Shown here piece after piece: positions 1 through 9,919 of a DNA stretch of 64,000 bases. The stretch is from Paraburkholderia antibiotica (GTDB lineage Bacteria > Pseudomonadota > Gammaproteobacteria > Burkholderiales > Burkholderiaceae). Each line of letters starts with the position of its first letter. The first letter of the stretch is position 1. The stretch is taken from assembly GCF_012927125.1 (NCBI RefSeq), contig NZ_JABBFZ010000003.1, forward strand, positions 62,001-126,000, in the 5' to 3' direction. The notes under the pieces are model-generated. The model made no database searches, was not told the origin of the DNA, and worked only from the letters and a program-made list of their open reading frames with translations. Position numbers and translations under genes: made by a program.

Positions 1-383
1 GCCCGACTCACCAACCGGTTCACCGCCCGGTTCGCCCCGAAACCGCCCGAACCCCCGCCGCCGCCCGATTTCCACCGTCAACGCGTGGCGGAATCATGCG
101 GTAGAATTCCGTTTTGGAATAAGGATCGGAAGATGCACTGGCAGCCCCGGAGCGCCCACTTGATGCCCGTCCCGCGCGAATCGTGTCCCGCGGCGCAGCG
201 TCATGTCCGTCATGCACGATCGTGTAGCTGCCTCTGAGTGCCGCGAAACGGCTGGCGTGGGTAGACCGCTGGCCGTTCGCTTCCTTGCAAGCCCTAGAAG
301 ATTTCAAGCATTGCGCCCCACGCGCATCGTCAGCCGACGCCTCGTGATGAGAGCGCCCGGTTGACCTACCGAGTCGTCCAAAC
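1..383. other. Intergenic stretch, no gene supported
   Basis: I see no credible coding sequence here. The only open frame on the minus strand is a low-complexity Arg/Ser/Ala reading without family resemblance. A TAGAAT hexamer at 102-107 could be a -10 box for the downstream oxidase gene, but no good -35 partner is visible. An imperfect hairpin spans about 247-277, with AACGGC and GCCGTT arms. There is no clear Shine-Dalgarno sequence directly before the ATG at 384. Confidence 0.5.
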
Positions 384-3300
384 ATGAACGCACCTCAAGT
401 TTTCGATCCGCACGGCGCCGTCGCTGCGGTGGCCGCCGATCCCGAAGCGCGTCTGCGCGAAATTCCCTATAACTACACGTCGTTCTCCGACCGCGAAATC
501 GTCATTCGACTGCTGGGCAACGACGCCTGGGACGCGCTCGCCGAACTGCGCGCCGAACGCCGCACCGGCCGCTCGGCACGGATGCTGTACGAAGTGCTCG
601 GCGACATCTGGGTCGTTCGCCGCAATCCGTATCTGCAGGATGACCTGCTCGACAACCCGAAGCGCCGCGCGCTGCTGATCGAGGCGCTCAATCACCGCCT
701 CGCCGAAATCGAGAAGCGCCGCCGCGCCGATCTGAGCGAACACGGCGACGAAGCCGGCATCGAGCGCGCCGCGCGCGTCGAAACGCTGGTGCAGGCCGCG
801 CGCCGCGCGATCGACGAATTCGCCAGCGAGTTCCAGAAGAGCTACGACCTGCGCCGCCGCGCAACGCGCGTGCTCGGCAAGGTCACGCAGAAAGACAACA
901 TCAAGTTCGACGGTCTGTCGCGCGTCGCGCACGTGACCGACGCGACCGACTGGCGCGTCGAATACCCGTTCGTCGTGCTGACGCCGGACTCCGAGGCCGA
1001 AATCGCCGGCATGATCAAGGCCTGCTTCGAACTCGGCCTGACCGTGATTCCGCGCGGGGGCGGCACCGGCTACACGGGCGGCGCGGTGCCGCTCACGCCG
1101 TTCTCGGCCGTCATCAACACCGAAAAGCTCGAACAGCTCGGCCCGGTCGAGATGACCGACCTGCCGGGCGTCGATCGCAAGGTCGCGACGATCTTCTCGG
1201 GCGCGGGCGTCGTTACGCGTCGGGTGACCGAAGCGGCCGAGCAGGCCGGCTTCGTGTTCGCGGTCGATCCGACTTCGCTGGATGCATCGTGTGTCGGTGG
1301 CAACGTCGCGATGAACGCGGGCGGCAAGAAGGCGGTGCTGTGGGGCACCGCGCTGGACAACCTGGCGTGGTGGCGGATGGTCGACCCGGAAGGGAACTGG
1401 CTCGAAGTCACGCGCCTCGACCATAACCTCGGCAAGATTCACGACATCGAAGTCGCGCGTTTCGAGCTGAACTGGTTCGACGGCAACTACGCACCGGGCG
1501 AGAAGCTGCTGCGCACTGAGGCGCTCGACATCAAGGGCCGCGTGTTCCGCAAGGAAGGCCTCGGCAAGGACGTTACCGACAAATTCCTCGCCGGCCTGCC
1601 GGGCGTGCAGAAGGAAGGCTGCGACGGGCTTATCACGTCCGCGCGCTGGGTGCTGCACAAGATGCCCGCGCATACGCGCACCGTCTGCCTCGAATTCTTC
1701 GGCCAGGCGCGCGAGGCGATTCCGAGCATCGTCGAAATCAAGGACTATCTGTTCGAAACGTCGCGCCAGGGCGGCGCGATTCTCGCGGGCCTCGAGCATC
1801 TGGACGAGCGCTATCTGCGCGCGGTCGGCTATGCGACCAAGAGCAAGCGCAACGCGTTTCCGAAGATGGTGCTGATCGGCGACATCGTCGGTAACGATGC
1901 GGATGCGGTCGCGCAGGCCACCTCCGAAGTCGTGCGGATGGCCAACGGCAAGAGCGGTGAAGGCTTCGTCGCGGTCAGCGCCGAGGCGCGCAAGCGCTTC
2001 TGGCTCGACCGCAGCCGCACCGCCGCGATCGCCAAGCACACCAACGCGTTCAAGATCAACGAAGACGTCGTGATTCCGCTCGACCGGATGGGCGAGTACA
2101 CGGACGGCATCGAGCGCATCAACATCGAGTTGTCGCTGAAGAACAAGCTGCAACTGGTCGACGCGCTCGAAGCGTTCTTCAAGGCCGGCAAGCTGCCGCT
2201 CGGCAAGAGCGACGACGCGAACGAAATCCCCAGCGCCGAGCTGCTCGAAGACCGGGTGCAACAGGCGCTCGATCTGCTCGCGCGCGTGCGCACGCGCTGG
2301 GAATTCGTGCGCGACAAGCTCGACCTGTCGCTGCGCGAGGCCCAGCACTATCTGGTCGGCCTCGGCTACGAGGCGCTCGCCGAGCGCTTCGCCGACCGCG
2401 TCGACGCGCAACCCGATGCGACGGTGTTCCACCTCGCGCAGGACCGCACGATCCGAGTGTCGTGGAAGCAGGAAATCCGCGCCGAATTGCGGCAGATTTT
2501 CAACGGCGGCGAATTCAAGCCGATCCTCGACGAAGCCCAGGCGATCCACAAGCAGGTGCTGCGCGGCCGCGTGTTCGTCGCGCTGCACATGCACGCGGGC
2601 GACGGCAACGTGCACACGAATCTGCCGGTCAACTCCGACAACTACGAGATGCTGCAGGACGCCCACACGGCGGTCGCGCGCATCATGAAGCTCGCGCGTT
2701 CGCTCGACGGCGTGATTTCCGGCGAGCACGGCATCGGCATCACCAAGCTCGAATTCCTGACCGACGACGAGATCGGCGAATTCCGCAAGTACAAGCAGCG
2801 CGTCGATCCGCTCGGTCGCTTCAATGCGGGCAAGCTGCTCGAAGGCGCGGACCTGCGCAACGCGTACACGCCGAGCTTCGGGCTGATGGGCTACGAATCG
2901 CTGATCATGCAGCAGTCCGACATCGGCGCGATTTCCGAGTCGATCAAGGACTGCCTGCGCTGCGGCAAGTGCAAGCCGGTGTGCGCGACCCACGTGCCGC
3001 GCGCGAACCTGCTGTACAGCCCGCGCAACAAGATTCTCGCCACCTCGCTGCTGGTCGAGGCGTTCCTGTACGAAGAGCAGACCCGCCGCGGCGTGTCGAT
3101 CAAGCACTGGGACGAGTTCAACGACGTCGCCGATCACTGCACCGTCTGTCACAAATGCGTGACGCCGTGCCCGGTGAAGATCGACTTCGGCGACGTGACG
3201 ATGAACATGCGCAACCTGCTGCGCAAGATGGGCAAGAAGAAGTTCAACCCGGGCAACGCGGCGGGCATGTTCTTCCTGAACGCGACCAATCCGCAGACCA

Positions 3301-4463
3301 TCAACCTCGCGCGCACCGCGATGATGGGCGTCGGCTACAAGGCGCAGCGCCTCGGCAACGAAGTACTGAAGAAGTTCGCGAAGAAGCAGACGGCGCACCC
3401 GCCGGCGACGGTCGGCAAGCCGCCGGTCACGCAGCAGGTGATCCACTTCATGAACAAGAAGATGCCGGGCAACCTGCCGAAGAAGACCGCGCGCGCGTTG
3501 CTCGACATCGAGGACAACAAGATCGTCCCGATCATCCGCAATCCGAAGACGACCACCGCCGACACGGAAGCGGTGTTCTACTTCCCGGGCTGCGGCTCCG
3601 AGCGGCTGTTCTCGCAGGTCGGTCTCGCGACCCAGGCGATGCTGTGGGAAGCGGGCGTGCAAACGGTGCTGCCGCCGGGCTATCTGTGCTGCGGCTATCC
3701 GCAGCGCGGCTCGGGTCAGTTCGACAAGGCCGAGCAGATCGTCACCGACAACCGCGTGCTGTTCCACCGCGTCGCCAATACGCTGAACTACCTCGACATC
3801 AAGACGGTGGTGGTGTCGTGCGGCACGTGCTACGACCAGCTTGCCGGTTATGAATTCGAAAAGATCTTCCCGGGCTGCCGGATCATCGACATTCACGAGT
3901 ATCTGCTGGAGAAGGGCATCAAGCTCGACGGCGTGAACGGCGTGCGCTACATGTACCACGACCCGTGCCATTCGCCGATCAAGACGATCGATCCGGTCAA
4001 GCTCGTCAATCAGCTGATGGGCTCGGAGAACGACGGCTACAAGATCGAGAAGAACGATCGCTGCTGTGGCGAGTCGGGCACGCTCGCGGTCACGCGTCCG
4101 GACATCTCGACCCAGGTGCGCTTCCGCAAGGAAGAGGAGATGCGCAAGGGCGCGGCGAAGCTGCGCGGCATTCCGGTGGTCGCCGACGCGGGCGCGAACG
4201 CGATCAATCCGGCCAATGCATCGGCCGGCGACGGTCCGCAGCCGGGCAATGGCAACGGCGGCGGCAATGCAGGTGCGACCGACGTCAAGATTCTCACCAG
4301 CTGCCCGTCGTGCCTGCAAGGGCTGTCGCGCTACAACGAGGACGCGGGGACCGAAGCCGACTACATCGTGGTCGAGATGGCACGCCACGTGCTCGGCGAG
4401 AACTGGATGGCGGATTACGTTCAACGGGCGAACAATGGCGGAATCGAGCGCGTGCTGGTTTAA
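384..4463 (+). CDS. Giant FAD-binding oxidase with Fe-S and CCG domains (DUF3683 type)
   Basis: This 1359-aa soluble protein fuses three modules. The N-terminal ~190 residues match the DUF3683-type extension of beta-proteobacteria. A FAD_binding_4 / FAD-oxidase C unit follows, with the [11 protein letters not shown] nucleotide-binding loop near residue 220 and the [12 protein letters not shown] stretch typical of D-lactate/glycolate dehydrogenases. Next comes a GlpC-like tail with two 4Fe-4S cysteine clusters ([11 protein letters not shown] near 857 and [12 protein letters not shown] near 920) and CCG-type motifs near 1102 and 1228. It probably oxidises a 2-hydroxy acid and passes electrons to the quinone pool, but the substrate cannot be read from sequence. 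A Gly/Asn-rich insert lies near residues 1275-1300. The HIT gene follows closely. Confidence 0.9.
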   Translation: MNAPQVFDPHGAVAAVAADPEARLREIPYNYTSFSDREIVIRLLGNDAWDALAELRAERRTGRSARMLYEVLGDIWVVRRNPYLQDDLLDNPKRRALLIEALNHRLAEIEKRRRADLSEHGDEAGIERAARVETLVQAARRAIDEFASEFQKSYDLRRRATRVLGKVTQKDNIKFDGLSRVAHVTDATDWRVEYPFVVLTPDSEAEIAGMIKACFELGLTVIPRGGGTGYTGGAVPLTPFSAVINTEKLEQLGPVEMTDLPGVDRKVATIFSGAGVVTRRVTEAAEQAGFVFAVDPTSLDASCVGGNVAMNAGGKKAVLWGTALDNLAWWRMVDPEGNWLEVTRLDHNLGKIHDIEVARFELNWFDGNYAPGEKLLRTEALDIKGRVFRKEGLGKDVTDKFLAGLPGVQKEGCDGLITSARWVLHKMPAHTRTVCLEFFGQAREAIPSIVEIKDYLFETSRQGGAILAGLEHLDERYLRAVGYATKSKRNAFPKMVLIGDIVGNDADAVAQATSEVVRMANGKSGEGFVAVSAEARKRFWLDRSRTAAIAKHTNAFKINEDVVIPLDRMGEYTDGIERINIELSLKNKLQLVDALEAFFKAGKLPLGKSDDANEIPSAELLEDRVQQALDLLARVRTRWEFVRDKLDLSLREAQHYLVGLGYEALAERFADRVDAQPDATVFHLAQDRTIRVSWKQEIRAELRQIFNGGEFKPILDEAQAIHKQVLRGRVFVALHMHAGDGNVHTNLPVNSDNYEMLQDAHTAVARIMKLARSLDGVISGEHGIGITKLEFLTDDEIGEFRKYKQRVDPLGRFNAGKLLEGADLRNAYTPSFGLMGYESLIMQQSDIGAISESIKDCLRCGKCKPVCATHVPRANLLYSPRNKILATSLLVEAFLYEEQTRRGVSIKHWDEFNDVADHCTVCHKCVTPCPVKIDFGDVTMNMRNLLRKMGKKKFNPGNAAGMFFLNATNPQTINLARTAMMGVGYKAQRLGNEVLKKFAKKQTAHPPATVGKPPVTQQVIHFMNKKMPGNLPKKTARALLDIEDNKIVPIIRNPKTTTADTEAVFYFPGCGSERLFSQVGLATQAMLWEAGVQTVLPPGYLCCGYPQRGSGQFDKAEQIVTDNRVLFHRVANTLNYLDIKTVVVSCGTCYDQLAGYEFEKIFPGCRIIDIHEYLLEKGIKLDGVNGVRYMYHDPCHSPIKTIDPVKLVNQLMGSENDGYKIEKNDRCCGESGTLAVTRPDISTQVRFRKEEEMRKGAAKLRGIPVVADAGANAINPANASAGDGPQPGNGNGGGNAGATDVKILTSCPSCLQGLSRYNEDAGTEADYIVVEMARHVLGENWMADYVQRANNGGIERVLV

Positions 4464-4496
4464 TGGCACGACCAACGATTTTTGCTGAGGACGACG

Positions 4497-4925
4497 ATGG
4501 ACTGCGTTTTTTGCCGTGAAGACGGCGGCGATGTGCTGTGGCAGGACGACTCGCTGCGAGTCGTTCTCGCCGACGAACACGATTACCCGGGCTTTTGCCG
4601 GGTGATCTGGAACGCGCACGTCGCCGAGTTTTCGGATCTTTCTGGTGGCGAGCGTGATCGCGTGATGAAGGCCGTGTACGCGGTCGAGCGCGCGATCCGC
4701 CGGGTGATGCAGCCCGTGAAGGTGAATCTCGCGAGCCTCGGCAACCAGGTGCCGCACGTGCACTGGCACGTAATTCCGCGTTATTCGAACGACGCACATT
4801 TCCCCCTGCCGATCTGGGCGCCGCGCCAGCGCACGGTGTCCGAAGCGATGCTGTCGGCGCGCCGCGCGCAAGCCACGCTGCTGCGCGAAGCGGTACGGCA
4901 GGAAATCGAACAGGCGTTGGGCTGA
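4497..4925 (+). CDS. HIT family nucleotide hydrolase
   Basis: This 142-aa protein carries the histidine-triad signature HVHWH at residues 87-91, the catalytic site of nucleoside-phosphate hydrolases/transferases of the HIT fold. An in-frame TTG at 4482 would extend it by five residues. The ATG at 4497 is preferred because a TGAGGA ribosome-binding site sits just upstream and the family begins with an M-x-C-x-F-C motif, here MDCVFC. It lies 33 bp downstream of the FAD oxidase stop and is probably co-transcribed with it and with the following DUF971 gene. The exact nucleotide substrate is unknown. Confidence 0.88.
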   Translation: MDCVFCREDGGDVLWQDDSLRVVLADEHDYPGFCRVIWNAHVAEFSDLSGGERDRVMKAVYAVERAIRRVMQPVKVNLASLGNQVPHVHWHVIPRYSNDAHFPLPIWAPRQRTVSEAMLSARRAQATLLREAVRQEIEQALG

Positions 4926-5022
4926 GCGTCACGAAGTTGTCGCTGAACCGTCGCCGCGTACCGGGCTCGCCTTGCGGGCTGTAACCGGCGCGGCGCCCCG
5001 CCGTTATCTTATGAGGCTCAAC

Positions 5023-5436
5023 ATGAGCGGATTGACTCCCGAGACGCCGGTGCCGACCGGCGTGGTCGTGCATTCGAAATCGCGCGTGCTCGAATTGCAG
5101 TATGCGGACGGCGCGGCGTATCGTGTGCCGTTCGAGCTGCTGCGCGTGTATTCGCCGTCGGCGGAAGTGCAGGGCCACGGACCCGGCCAGGAAACGCTGC
5201 AGACCGGCAAGCGCGACGTGACAATCACGATGATCGAAGGTGTTGGCAATTACGCGCTGCAGCCCACGTTCTCCGACGGCCACGCCACCGGCATCTATTC
5301 GTGGGATCTGCTGTACGACATGGCGGTGCGGCAGGATGAACTGTGGCAGGCGTATCTCGCGAAACTGGCCGCGGCCGGCATCGACCGCGACACGCCGATG
5401 GTGCCCGCCGCCGCTGCGCACGGCCACTGTCACTGA
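5023..5436 (+). CDS. DUF971 (GBBH-like N-terminal) domain protein
   Basis: This 137-aa protein is a stand-alone DUF971 domain, the small fold also found at the N-terminus of gamma-butyrobetaine hydroxylases. The RVLELQYADGAAYRVPFELLRVYSPSA region and the later GIYSWDLLYDM stretch are characteristic. I chose ATG 5023 because TGAGG lies about 7 bp upstream; ATG 5011 is a weaker alternative. The gene sits 66 bp before ubiE, a placement commonly seen in Burkholderiaceae. Its biochemical role is not established. A link to Fe-S or quinone metabolism is only suggested by neighbours. Confidence 0.82.
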   Translation: MSGLTPETPVPTGVVVHSKSRVLELQYADGAAYRVPFELLRVYSPSAEVQGHGPGQETLQTGKRDVTITMIEGVGNYALQPTFSDGHATGIYSWDLLYDMAVRQDELWQAYLAKLAAAGIDRDTPMVPAAAAHGHCH

Positions 5437-5502
5437 TACGATTCGCCCCCGAACGCCGCCTGAGCGGCGCAACATTCAAGAACACGCGAAAGGACGAGCG
5501 CG

Positions 5503-6234
5503 ATGAGCAAAACCCACTTCGGCTTTCAATCGGTCGACGAACAGGACAAGGCGCAGAAGGTGGCGGGGGTGTTCCACTCGGTCGCGGCCAACTACGACTT
5601 GATGAACGACCTGATGTCGGGCGGATTGCACCGGGCGTGGAAGGTGTTCACGATCGCCCAGGCGAACGTGCGGCCGGGCTACAAAGTGCTCGACATCGCG
5701 GGCGGCACGGGCGACCTCTCGAAGGCATTCGCGAAACAGGCGGGCGAGACAGGCGAGGTCTGGCATACCGACATCAATGAATCGATGCTGCGCGTGGGCC
5801 GCGACCGGTTGATCGACAAGGGCATCGTCACGCCGACGCTGCTCTGCGACGCGGAGAAAATTCCGTTTCCGGACAACTACTTCGACGTCGTGACGGTCGC
5901 GTTCGGTCTGCGCAACATGACCCACAAGGACGTCGCGCTCGCGGAAATGCGGCGCGTGCTGAAGCCGGCGGGGCGCCTGCTGGTGCTGGAATTCTCGAAG
6001 GTTTGGGACCCGCTGAAGAAGGTTTACGATATCTATTCGTTCAAGGTGTTGCCGTGGCTCGGCGAGCGCTTCGCCAAGGACGCGGACAGCTACCAGTACC
6101 TGGCGGAGTCGATCCGCATGCATCCGGACCAGGAAACTTTGAAAACAATGATGGAACAAGCTGGACTCGATGGCGTCAAATATTACAATTTGTCAGCTGG
6201 CGTGGTAGCTTTACATGTGGGGACCAAGTACTAG
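5503..6234 (+). CDS. ubiE: Ubiquinone/menaquinone C-methyltransferase UbiE
   Basis: UbiE C-methylates the demethoxy-benzoquinol intermediate of ubiquinone (and demethylmenaquinol where present) using S-adenosylmethionine. The 243-aa protein has the SAM-binding motif [12 protein letters not shown] at residues 61-72. It also has the family hallmarks [14 protein letters not shown] (31-44) and [10 protein letters not shown] in the middle. AAGGACGAG lies just before the ATG. Together with ubiJ and ubiB downstream it forms a ubiquinone cluster, interrupted by the Tim44-like gene and a terminator. Confidence 0.97.
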   Translation: MSKTHFGFQSVDEQDKAQKVAGVFHSVAANYDLMNDLMSGGLHRAWKVFTIAQANVRPGYKVLDIAGGTGDLSKAFAKQAGETGEVWHTDINESMLRVGRDRLIDKGIVTPTLLCDAEKIPFPDNYFDVVTVAFGLRNMTHKDVALAEMRRVLKPAGRLLVLEFSKVWDPLKKVYDIYSFKVLPWLGERFAKDADSYQYLAESIRMHPDQETLKTMMEQAGLDGVKYYNLSAGVVALHVGTKY

Positions 6235-6271
6235 GAACCCTAACCCATCGATTTTTAAAGGAAATTCAGAA

Positions 6272-7273
6272 ATGTCCGATTCTAATTTGTTATCTCCCCG
6301 TAAGGTTAAGCGGTCTTTGGCGAGAAGAATCGGACTGCTTGCAATGGTCGGTCTGCTGATGACCGGCACCCTGGCTTCTCTCGACGCGGAAGCTCGCCGC
6401 ATGGGCGGCGGCCGCAGCATCGGCCGTCAGTCGAATAGCCTGCAGCAGCAGCGCCAGACTCCGCCGCCGTCGCAGCCGTCGCAGAGCAATCAGGCTAATC
6501 AGGCCACGCAGCAGCGCGCGCAGCCTACGCCCACGCCGCCTGCCGCGCCGAATCGCAACCGTTGGCTGGGGCCGATCGCCGGTCTCGCCGCGGGTCTCGG
6601 CATCGCCGCGTTGCTGTCGCACTTCGGGCTCGGCGAGGCGTTCGCCGGCATGTTCGCCAATATGATCGTGATTGCGTTGATCGCGATGGTGGCGATCTGG
6701 CTGATCCGCCGCTTTATGGGCCGCAAGCGCGCTACCGCGCAGCCGGCCTACGCGGGCAGCGCGCCGTCGCTGAATACGGGCGGCACCGGCTATGCGCAGC
6801 AGGAGCCGCGTTACACCGCGCCGCCCACCGGCTCGTATCTCGAACCGCAAGGCAATCCGCTGACCACGCCGTCCGTCGGCGCGACGCCTTCGGTGCCGGC
6901 CGATTTCGATTCGGAAGCGTTCCTGCGTAACGCGAAGGTGTACTTCGTGCGCCTGCAGGCCGCGTGGGACGTCGGCAACGTCGAGGACATCCGCGAATTC
7001 ACGACGCCGGAAATGTTCGCCGAGGTGCGCGTCGATCTGGCATCGCGCGGCATGCAGTCGAATCAGACCGACGTCGTGCAGCTGAACGCCGAGATGCTCG
7101 GTGTCGAGGAGCGCGCAAACGAGTACTTCGCGAGCGTGCGCTTCTCAGGGCTGATTCGCGAGGAGCCGGGCGCGGCTGCCGAGCCGTTCGTCGAGGTCTG
7201 GAATCTGACCAAGGCGAACCGCACTGGCGAAGGCTGGTTGCTCGCCGGCATCCAGCAGGTCGAGCAGCACTGA
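6272..7273 (+). CDS. Tim44-like domain membrane protein
   Basis: This 333-aa protein has a basic N-terminus and a hydrophobic segment (about residues 20-37) ending near an Ala-x-Ala-like site. A Gln/Pro/Ser-rich linker follows, then two adjacent hydrophobic segments (about 100-150), and a C-terminal soluble Tim44-like domain (about 210-333). Bacterial Tim44-domain proteins are membrane-associated and of uncertain function. ATG 6272 is chosen because AAAGGAAA lies upstream; an upstream in-frame start at 6215 would overlap ubiE and gives an unlikely leader. Transcription probably continues from ubiE and stops at the hairpin at 7408-7444. Confidence 0.85.
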   Translation: MSDSNLLSPRKVKRSLARRIGLLAMVGLLMTGTLASLDAEARRMGGGRSIGRQSNSLQQQRQTPPPSQPSQSNQANQATQQRAQPTPTPPAAPNRNRWLGPIAGLAAGLGIAALLSHFGLGEAFAGMFANMIVIALIAMVAIWLIRRFMGRKRATAQPAYAGSAPSLNTGGTGYAQQEPRYTAPPTGSYLEPQGNPLTTPSVGATPSVPADFDSEAFLRNAKVYFVRLQAAWDVGNVEDIREFTTPEMFAEVRVDLASRGMQSNQTDVVQLNAEMLGVEERANEYFASVRFSGLIREEPGAAAEPFVEVWNLTKANRTGEGWLLAGIQQVEQH

Positions 7274-7398
7274 CACTGATGTGCTGAAGCGCTGCGCGAG
7301 GTTTGTCTTGAAAAAAGCCCCGTGCGGCGTTGACCTTGCGCATCGTGTGCGCATCGAATAGGCCGTTCGGCATAGCAGGCCGCGAAGCGAACGGACGT

Positions 7399-7404
7399 TA
7401 CAAT
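7399..7404 (+). promoter_or_regulatory. Candidate -10 box for ubiJ-ubiB
   Basis: TACAAT matches five of six bases of the sigma-70 -10 consensus. It would place the transcription start at about 7410-7412, inside the left arm of the terminator hairpin directly downstream. No convincing -35 hexamer is visible at 16-18 bp, so this remains a weak call. Confidence 0.35.
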
Positions 7405-7407
7405 AGG

Positions 7408-7444
7408 AACCCGCGCAAGCACCTCGCTTGCGCGGGTTTTTTCT
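7408..7444 (+). terminator. Rho-independent terminator 12 bp upstream of ubiJ
   Basis: A perfect 13-bp stem (AACCCGCGCAAGC paired with GCTTGCGCGGGTT) encloses the 5-nt loop ACCTC and runs directly into a T-rich tract. It ends the ubiE/Tim44 transcript. It is unusual in lying only about 12 bp before the next gene's ATG. Confidence 0.85.
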
Positions 7445-7455
7445 TGCCACTTTCG

Positions 7456-8100
7456 ATGACCCTTGCCGCCAAGCCCTTCGCTGCTGCTGTCAATCATCTG
7501 CTCGCCCGCGAATCGTGGGCTCGTGAGCGTCTCGCCCCGTACGCGGGCAAGACCGCCCGTCTGTCATGTCCACCGGTTGTGCTCGCGCTGCTCGTGCAGC
7601 CGGACGGTTACCTCGGCACGCTCGACGAAGCCGACGCGCCGCAATGCGACGTGACGATCTCGGTGCCGTCCGATGCGTTGCCCGCCTTCCTGCAAGGCGG
7701 CCAGGCCGCCGTGATGAAGCACGTGAAGATCGAGGGCGATGCCGAGTTCGCGACCGTCATCGCGAAGCTCGCCGAGCATCTGCGTTGGGAGCCGGAAGAG
7801 GATCTCGCGAAGCTGATCGGCGATGGGCCGGCGTGGCGCATTGCATCGGTGGTGCGTTCGGTCGGTGAGCATGTGCAGCGCACCGGCCGCAATCTGCTCG
7901 ATACTGCCGCTGAATATCTGCTCGACGAAAATCCGCAGCTGGTGCGCCGCACCGCGCTCGCGGACTTCAACGTCGAGCTGGCCCGCGCGCGCGATTCGCT
8001 GGCGCGCGTGGAAAAGCGTATCGAGCGTCTCGAACAGAAGGTCGAAGCCCGCGGCGCGTATGCGCCGGGCGGCGCCGCCATGTCGCGCGGCACGCGCTAG
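7456..8100 (+). CDS. ubiJ: Ubiquinone biosynthesis accessory factor UbiJ (SCP2 domain)
   Basis: UbiJ is a lipid-binding SCP2-fold accessory protein of the soluble ubiquinone-biosynthesis complex. This 214-aa protein has the SCP2-like region at about residues 15-125 (including DVTISVPSDALPAFLQGG) and a C-terminal helical/coiled-coil segment (RVEKRIERLEQKVEARG). It is encoded immediately before ubiB, as expected. The ATG at 7456 follows the terminator by 12 bp and no obvious Shine-Dalgarno is present. In-frame upstream starts would have to translate through the hairpin and lack family similarity. Confidence 0.85.
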   Translation: MTLAAKPFAAAVNHLLARESWARERLAPYAGKTARLSCPPVVLALLVQPDGYLGTLDEADAPQCDVTISVPSDALPAFLQGGQAAVMKHVKIEGDAEFATVIAKLAEHLRWEPEEDLAKLIGDGPAWRIASVVRSVGEHVQRTGRNLLDTAAEYLLDENPQLVRRTALADFNVELARARDSLARVEKRIERLEQKVEARGAYAPGGAAMSRGTR

Positions 8101-8115
8101 TCACCGGGCCCAGCT

Positions 8116-9693
8116 ATGCGTTTTCTGCGTTTCCTCAAAATATTCTTCACCGTCATCCGCTTCGGCCTCGATGAAATGATGCTGATCCGCATCAACGACC
8201 GGCGCGTGCGCCTGTTGCTGCGGATCACCACCCTCGGCCGCAAGTTCGATGCGCCTCCCGGCGTGCGTCTGCGGCTCGCGCTCGAAAGTCTCGGGCCGAT
8301 CTTCGTCAAGTTCGGCCAGGTGCTGTCCACGCGCCGCGATCTGCTGCCGGTCGACATCGCCAACGAACTCGCGAAGTTGCAGGACCAGGTGCCCCCGTTC
8401 GATTCGGCGGTTGCGATCGGGCTGGTCGAGAAGTCGCTCGGCGCGCCGGTCGACGTGCTGTTCGACGATTTCGAGCGGGTGCCGGTCGCGAGCGCGTCGA
8501 TCGCGCAGGTGCACTTCGCGAAGGTCAAGGCCGGTCAGCATGCGGGCAAGGCGGTCGCGGTGAAGGTGCTGCGCCCGAACATGCTGCCGGTGATCGATTC
8601 CGATCTCGCGCTGCTGCGCGACATCGCCGTGTGGGCCGAGCGTCTGTGGGCCGACGGCAAGCGTCTGAAGCCGCGCGAGGTAGTCGCCGAATTCGACAAG
8701 TATCTGCACGACGAACTCGACCTGATGCGCGAGGCGGCCAACGGCAGCCAGTTGCGCCGCAACTTCCAGGGGCTCGACCTGCTGCTGGTGCCGGAAATGT
8801 ACTGGGAGTTCTGTACGCCCACGGTGCTGGTGATGGAGCGCATGGTCGGCGTGCCGATCAGCCAGGTCGACACGCTGCGCGCGGCGGGCGTCGACATTCC
8901 GAAGCTGGCGCGCGAAGGCGTGGAGATTTTCTTCACGCAGGTGTTTCGCGATGGTTTTTTCCACGCCGACATGCATCCGGGCAACATCCAGGTGAGCCTC
9001 GATCCGGCGCACTTCGGGCGCTATATCGCGCTCGACTTCGGCATCATCGGTGCGCTGTCGGACTTCGATAAGAACTACCTCGCGCAGAACTTCCTCGCGT
9101 TTTTCAAGCGCGACTACCACCGCGTCGCGACGCTGCATCTGGAGTCCGGCTGGGTGCCGCCGACCACCCGCGTCGAGGAACTGGAAAGCGCGATCCGCGC
9201 GGTCTGCGAGCCGTATTTCGATCGGGCGCTGAAAGATATTTCGCTCGGTCAGGTGCTGATGCGGCTGTTTTCGACGTCGCGCCGTTTCAACGTCGAGATC
9301 CAGCCGCAACTCGTGCTGTTGCAAAAGACCATGCTGAACGTCGAAGGCCTTGGCCGCTCGCTCGATCCGGAGCTGGATCTGTGGAAGACCGCGAAGCCTT
9401 ACCTCGAACGCTGGATGAACGAGCAGATCGGCTTGCGCGGCTGGTACGAGCGTCTGAAGATCGAGGCGCCGCAGTGGAGCAAGACGCTGCCGCAGTTGCC
9501 GCGCCTCGTTCATCACATGCTGGCCGAGCGGCATCATCCGGTCGGCGGTGCGAACGATGACGTGATCCGCCAGATTCTGCTCGAGCAGAAGCGCACCAAC
9601 CGTTTGCTGCAGGGACTGCTGCTGTTTGGCGTGGCGGTCGGCGTGGGCGCGGTGCTGGCGCGGGCATTTCTGGCGCTGGCTTATGGCGGTTGA
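8116..9693 (+). CDS. ubiB: Ubiquinone biosynthesis protein kinase-like UbiB
   Basis: UbiB is an atypical kinase/ATPase of the ADCK/COQ8 family required for ubiquinone synthesis. The 525-aa protein shows the [14 protein letters not shown] extension motif (near 70-83), the ASIAQVH loop replacing a canonical P-loop, AVKVLRP with the nucleotide-binding lysine, DMHPGN, and the LDFGIIG metal-binding motif. A C-terminal hydrophobic segment (last ~28 residues) anchors it to the inner membrane. It starts 15 bp after ubiJ. The 3' end carries short duplicated repeats containing the stop codon. Confidence 0.96.
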   Translation: MRFLRFLKIFFTVIRFGLDEMMLIRINDRRVRLLLRITTLGRKFDAPPGVRLRLALESLGPIFVKFGQVLSTRRDLLPVDIANELAKLQDQVPPFDSAVAIGLVEKSLGAPVDVLFDDFERVPVASASIAQVHFAKVKAGQHAGKAVAVKVLRPNMLPVIDSDLALLRDIAVWAERLWADGKRLKPREVVAEFDKYLHDELDLMREAANGSQLRRNFQGLDLLLVPEMYWEFCTPTVLVMERMVGVPISQVDTLRAAGVDIPKLAREGVEIFFTQVFRDGFFHADMHPGNIQVSLDPAHFGRYIALDFGIIGALSDFDKNYLAQNFLAFFKRDYHRVATLHLESGWVPPTTRVEELESAIRAVCEPYFDRALKDISLGQVLMRLFSTSRRFNVEIQPQLVLLQKTMLNVEGLGRSLDPELDLWKTAKPYLERWMNEQIGLRGWYERLKIEAPQWSKTLPQLPRLVHHMLAERHHPVGGANDDVIRQILLEQKRTNRLLQGLLLFGVAVGVGAVLARAFLALAYGG

Positions 9694-9717
9694 GTGGCGG
9701 TTGAGCGGCAGTTGAGC
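9685..9717 (+). repeat. Three 11-bp tandem repeats duplicating the ubiB stop
   Basis: The unit GGCGGTTGAGT occurs at 9685, then GGCGGTTGAGC at 9696 and GGCAGTTGAGC at 9707. The first copy contains the ubiB stop codon TGA, so each following copy adds another in-frame-looking TGA. Confidence 0.75.
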
Positions 9718-9919
9718 GGCGGGCCCCGCGCCGGGCTAAGCGGTTAGCCACGCAGCGACTAAGCGCGACCGCTTGTTCCGGTTGCCGGTCGAGCCAGCCG
9801 CCGGTCGCCTGCTGGCAGGCGCCGCCGACCTGAACGCCGACCCCAGCCGCCAGTTTGGTCCACCGGTCCTGTGCTCCGCTTCCAATGGCGGGCCGACCGC
9901 AACCTGTACGAGGCATCCG

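Noticed and set aside
366..4871. 1501-aa open frame antisense to the FAD oxidase
   Set aside because: It is rich in Arg, His, Val and Ala, typical of the complementary frame of a GC-rich gene with strong third-position bias. The plus-strand gene has clear domains and catalytic motifs.
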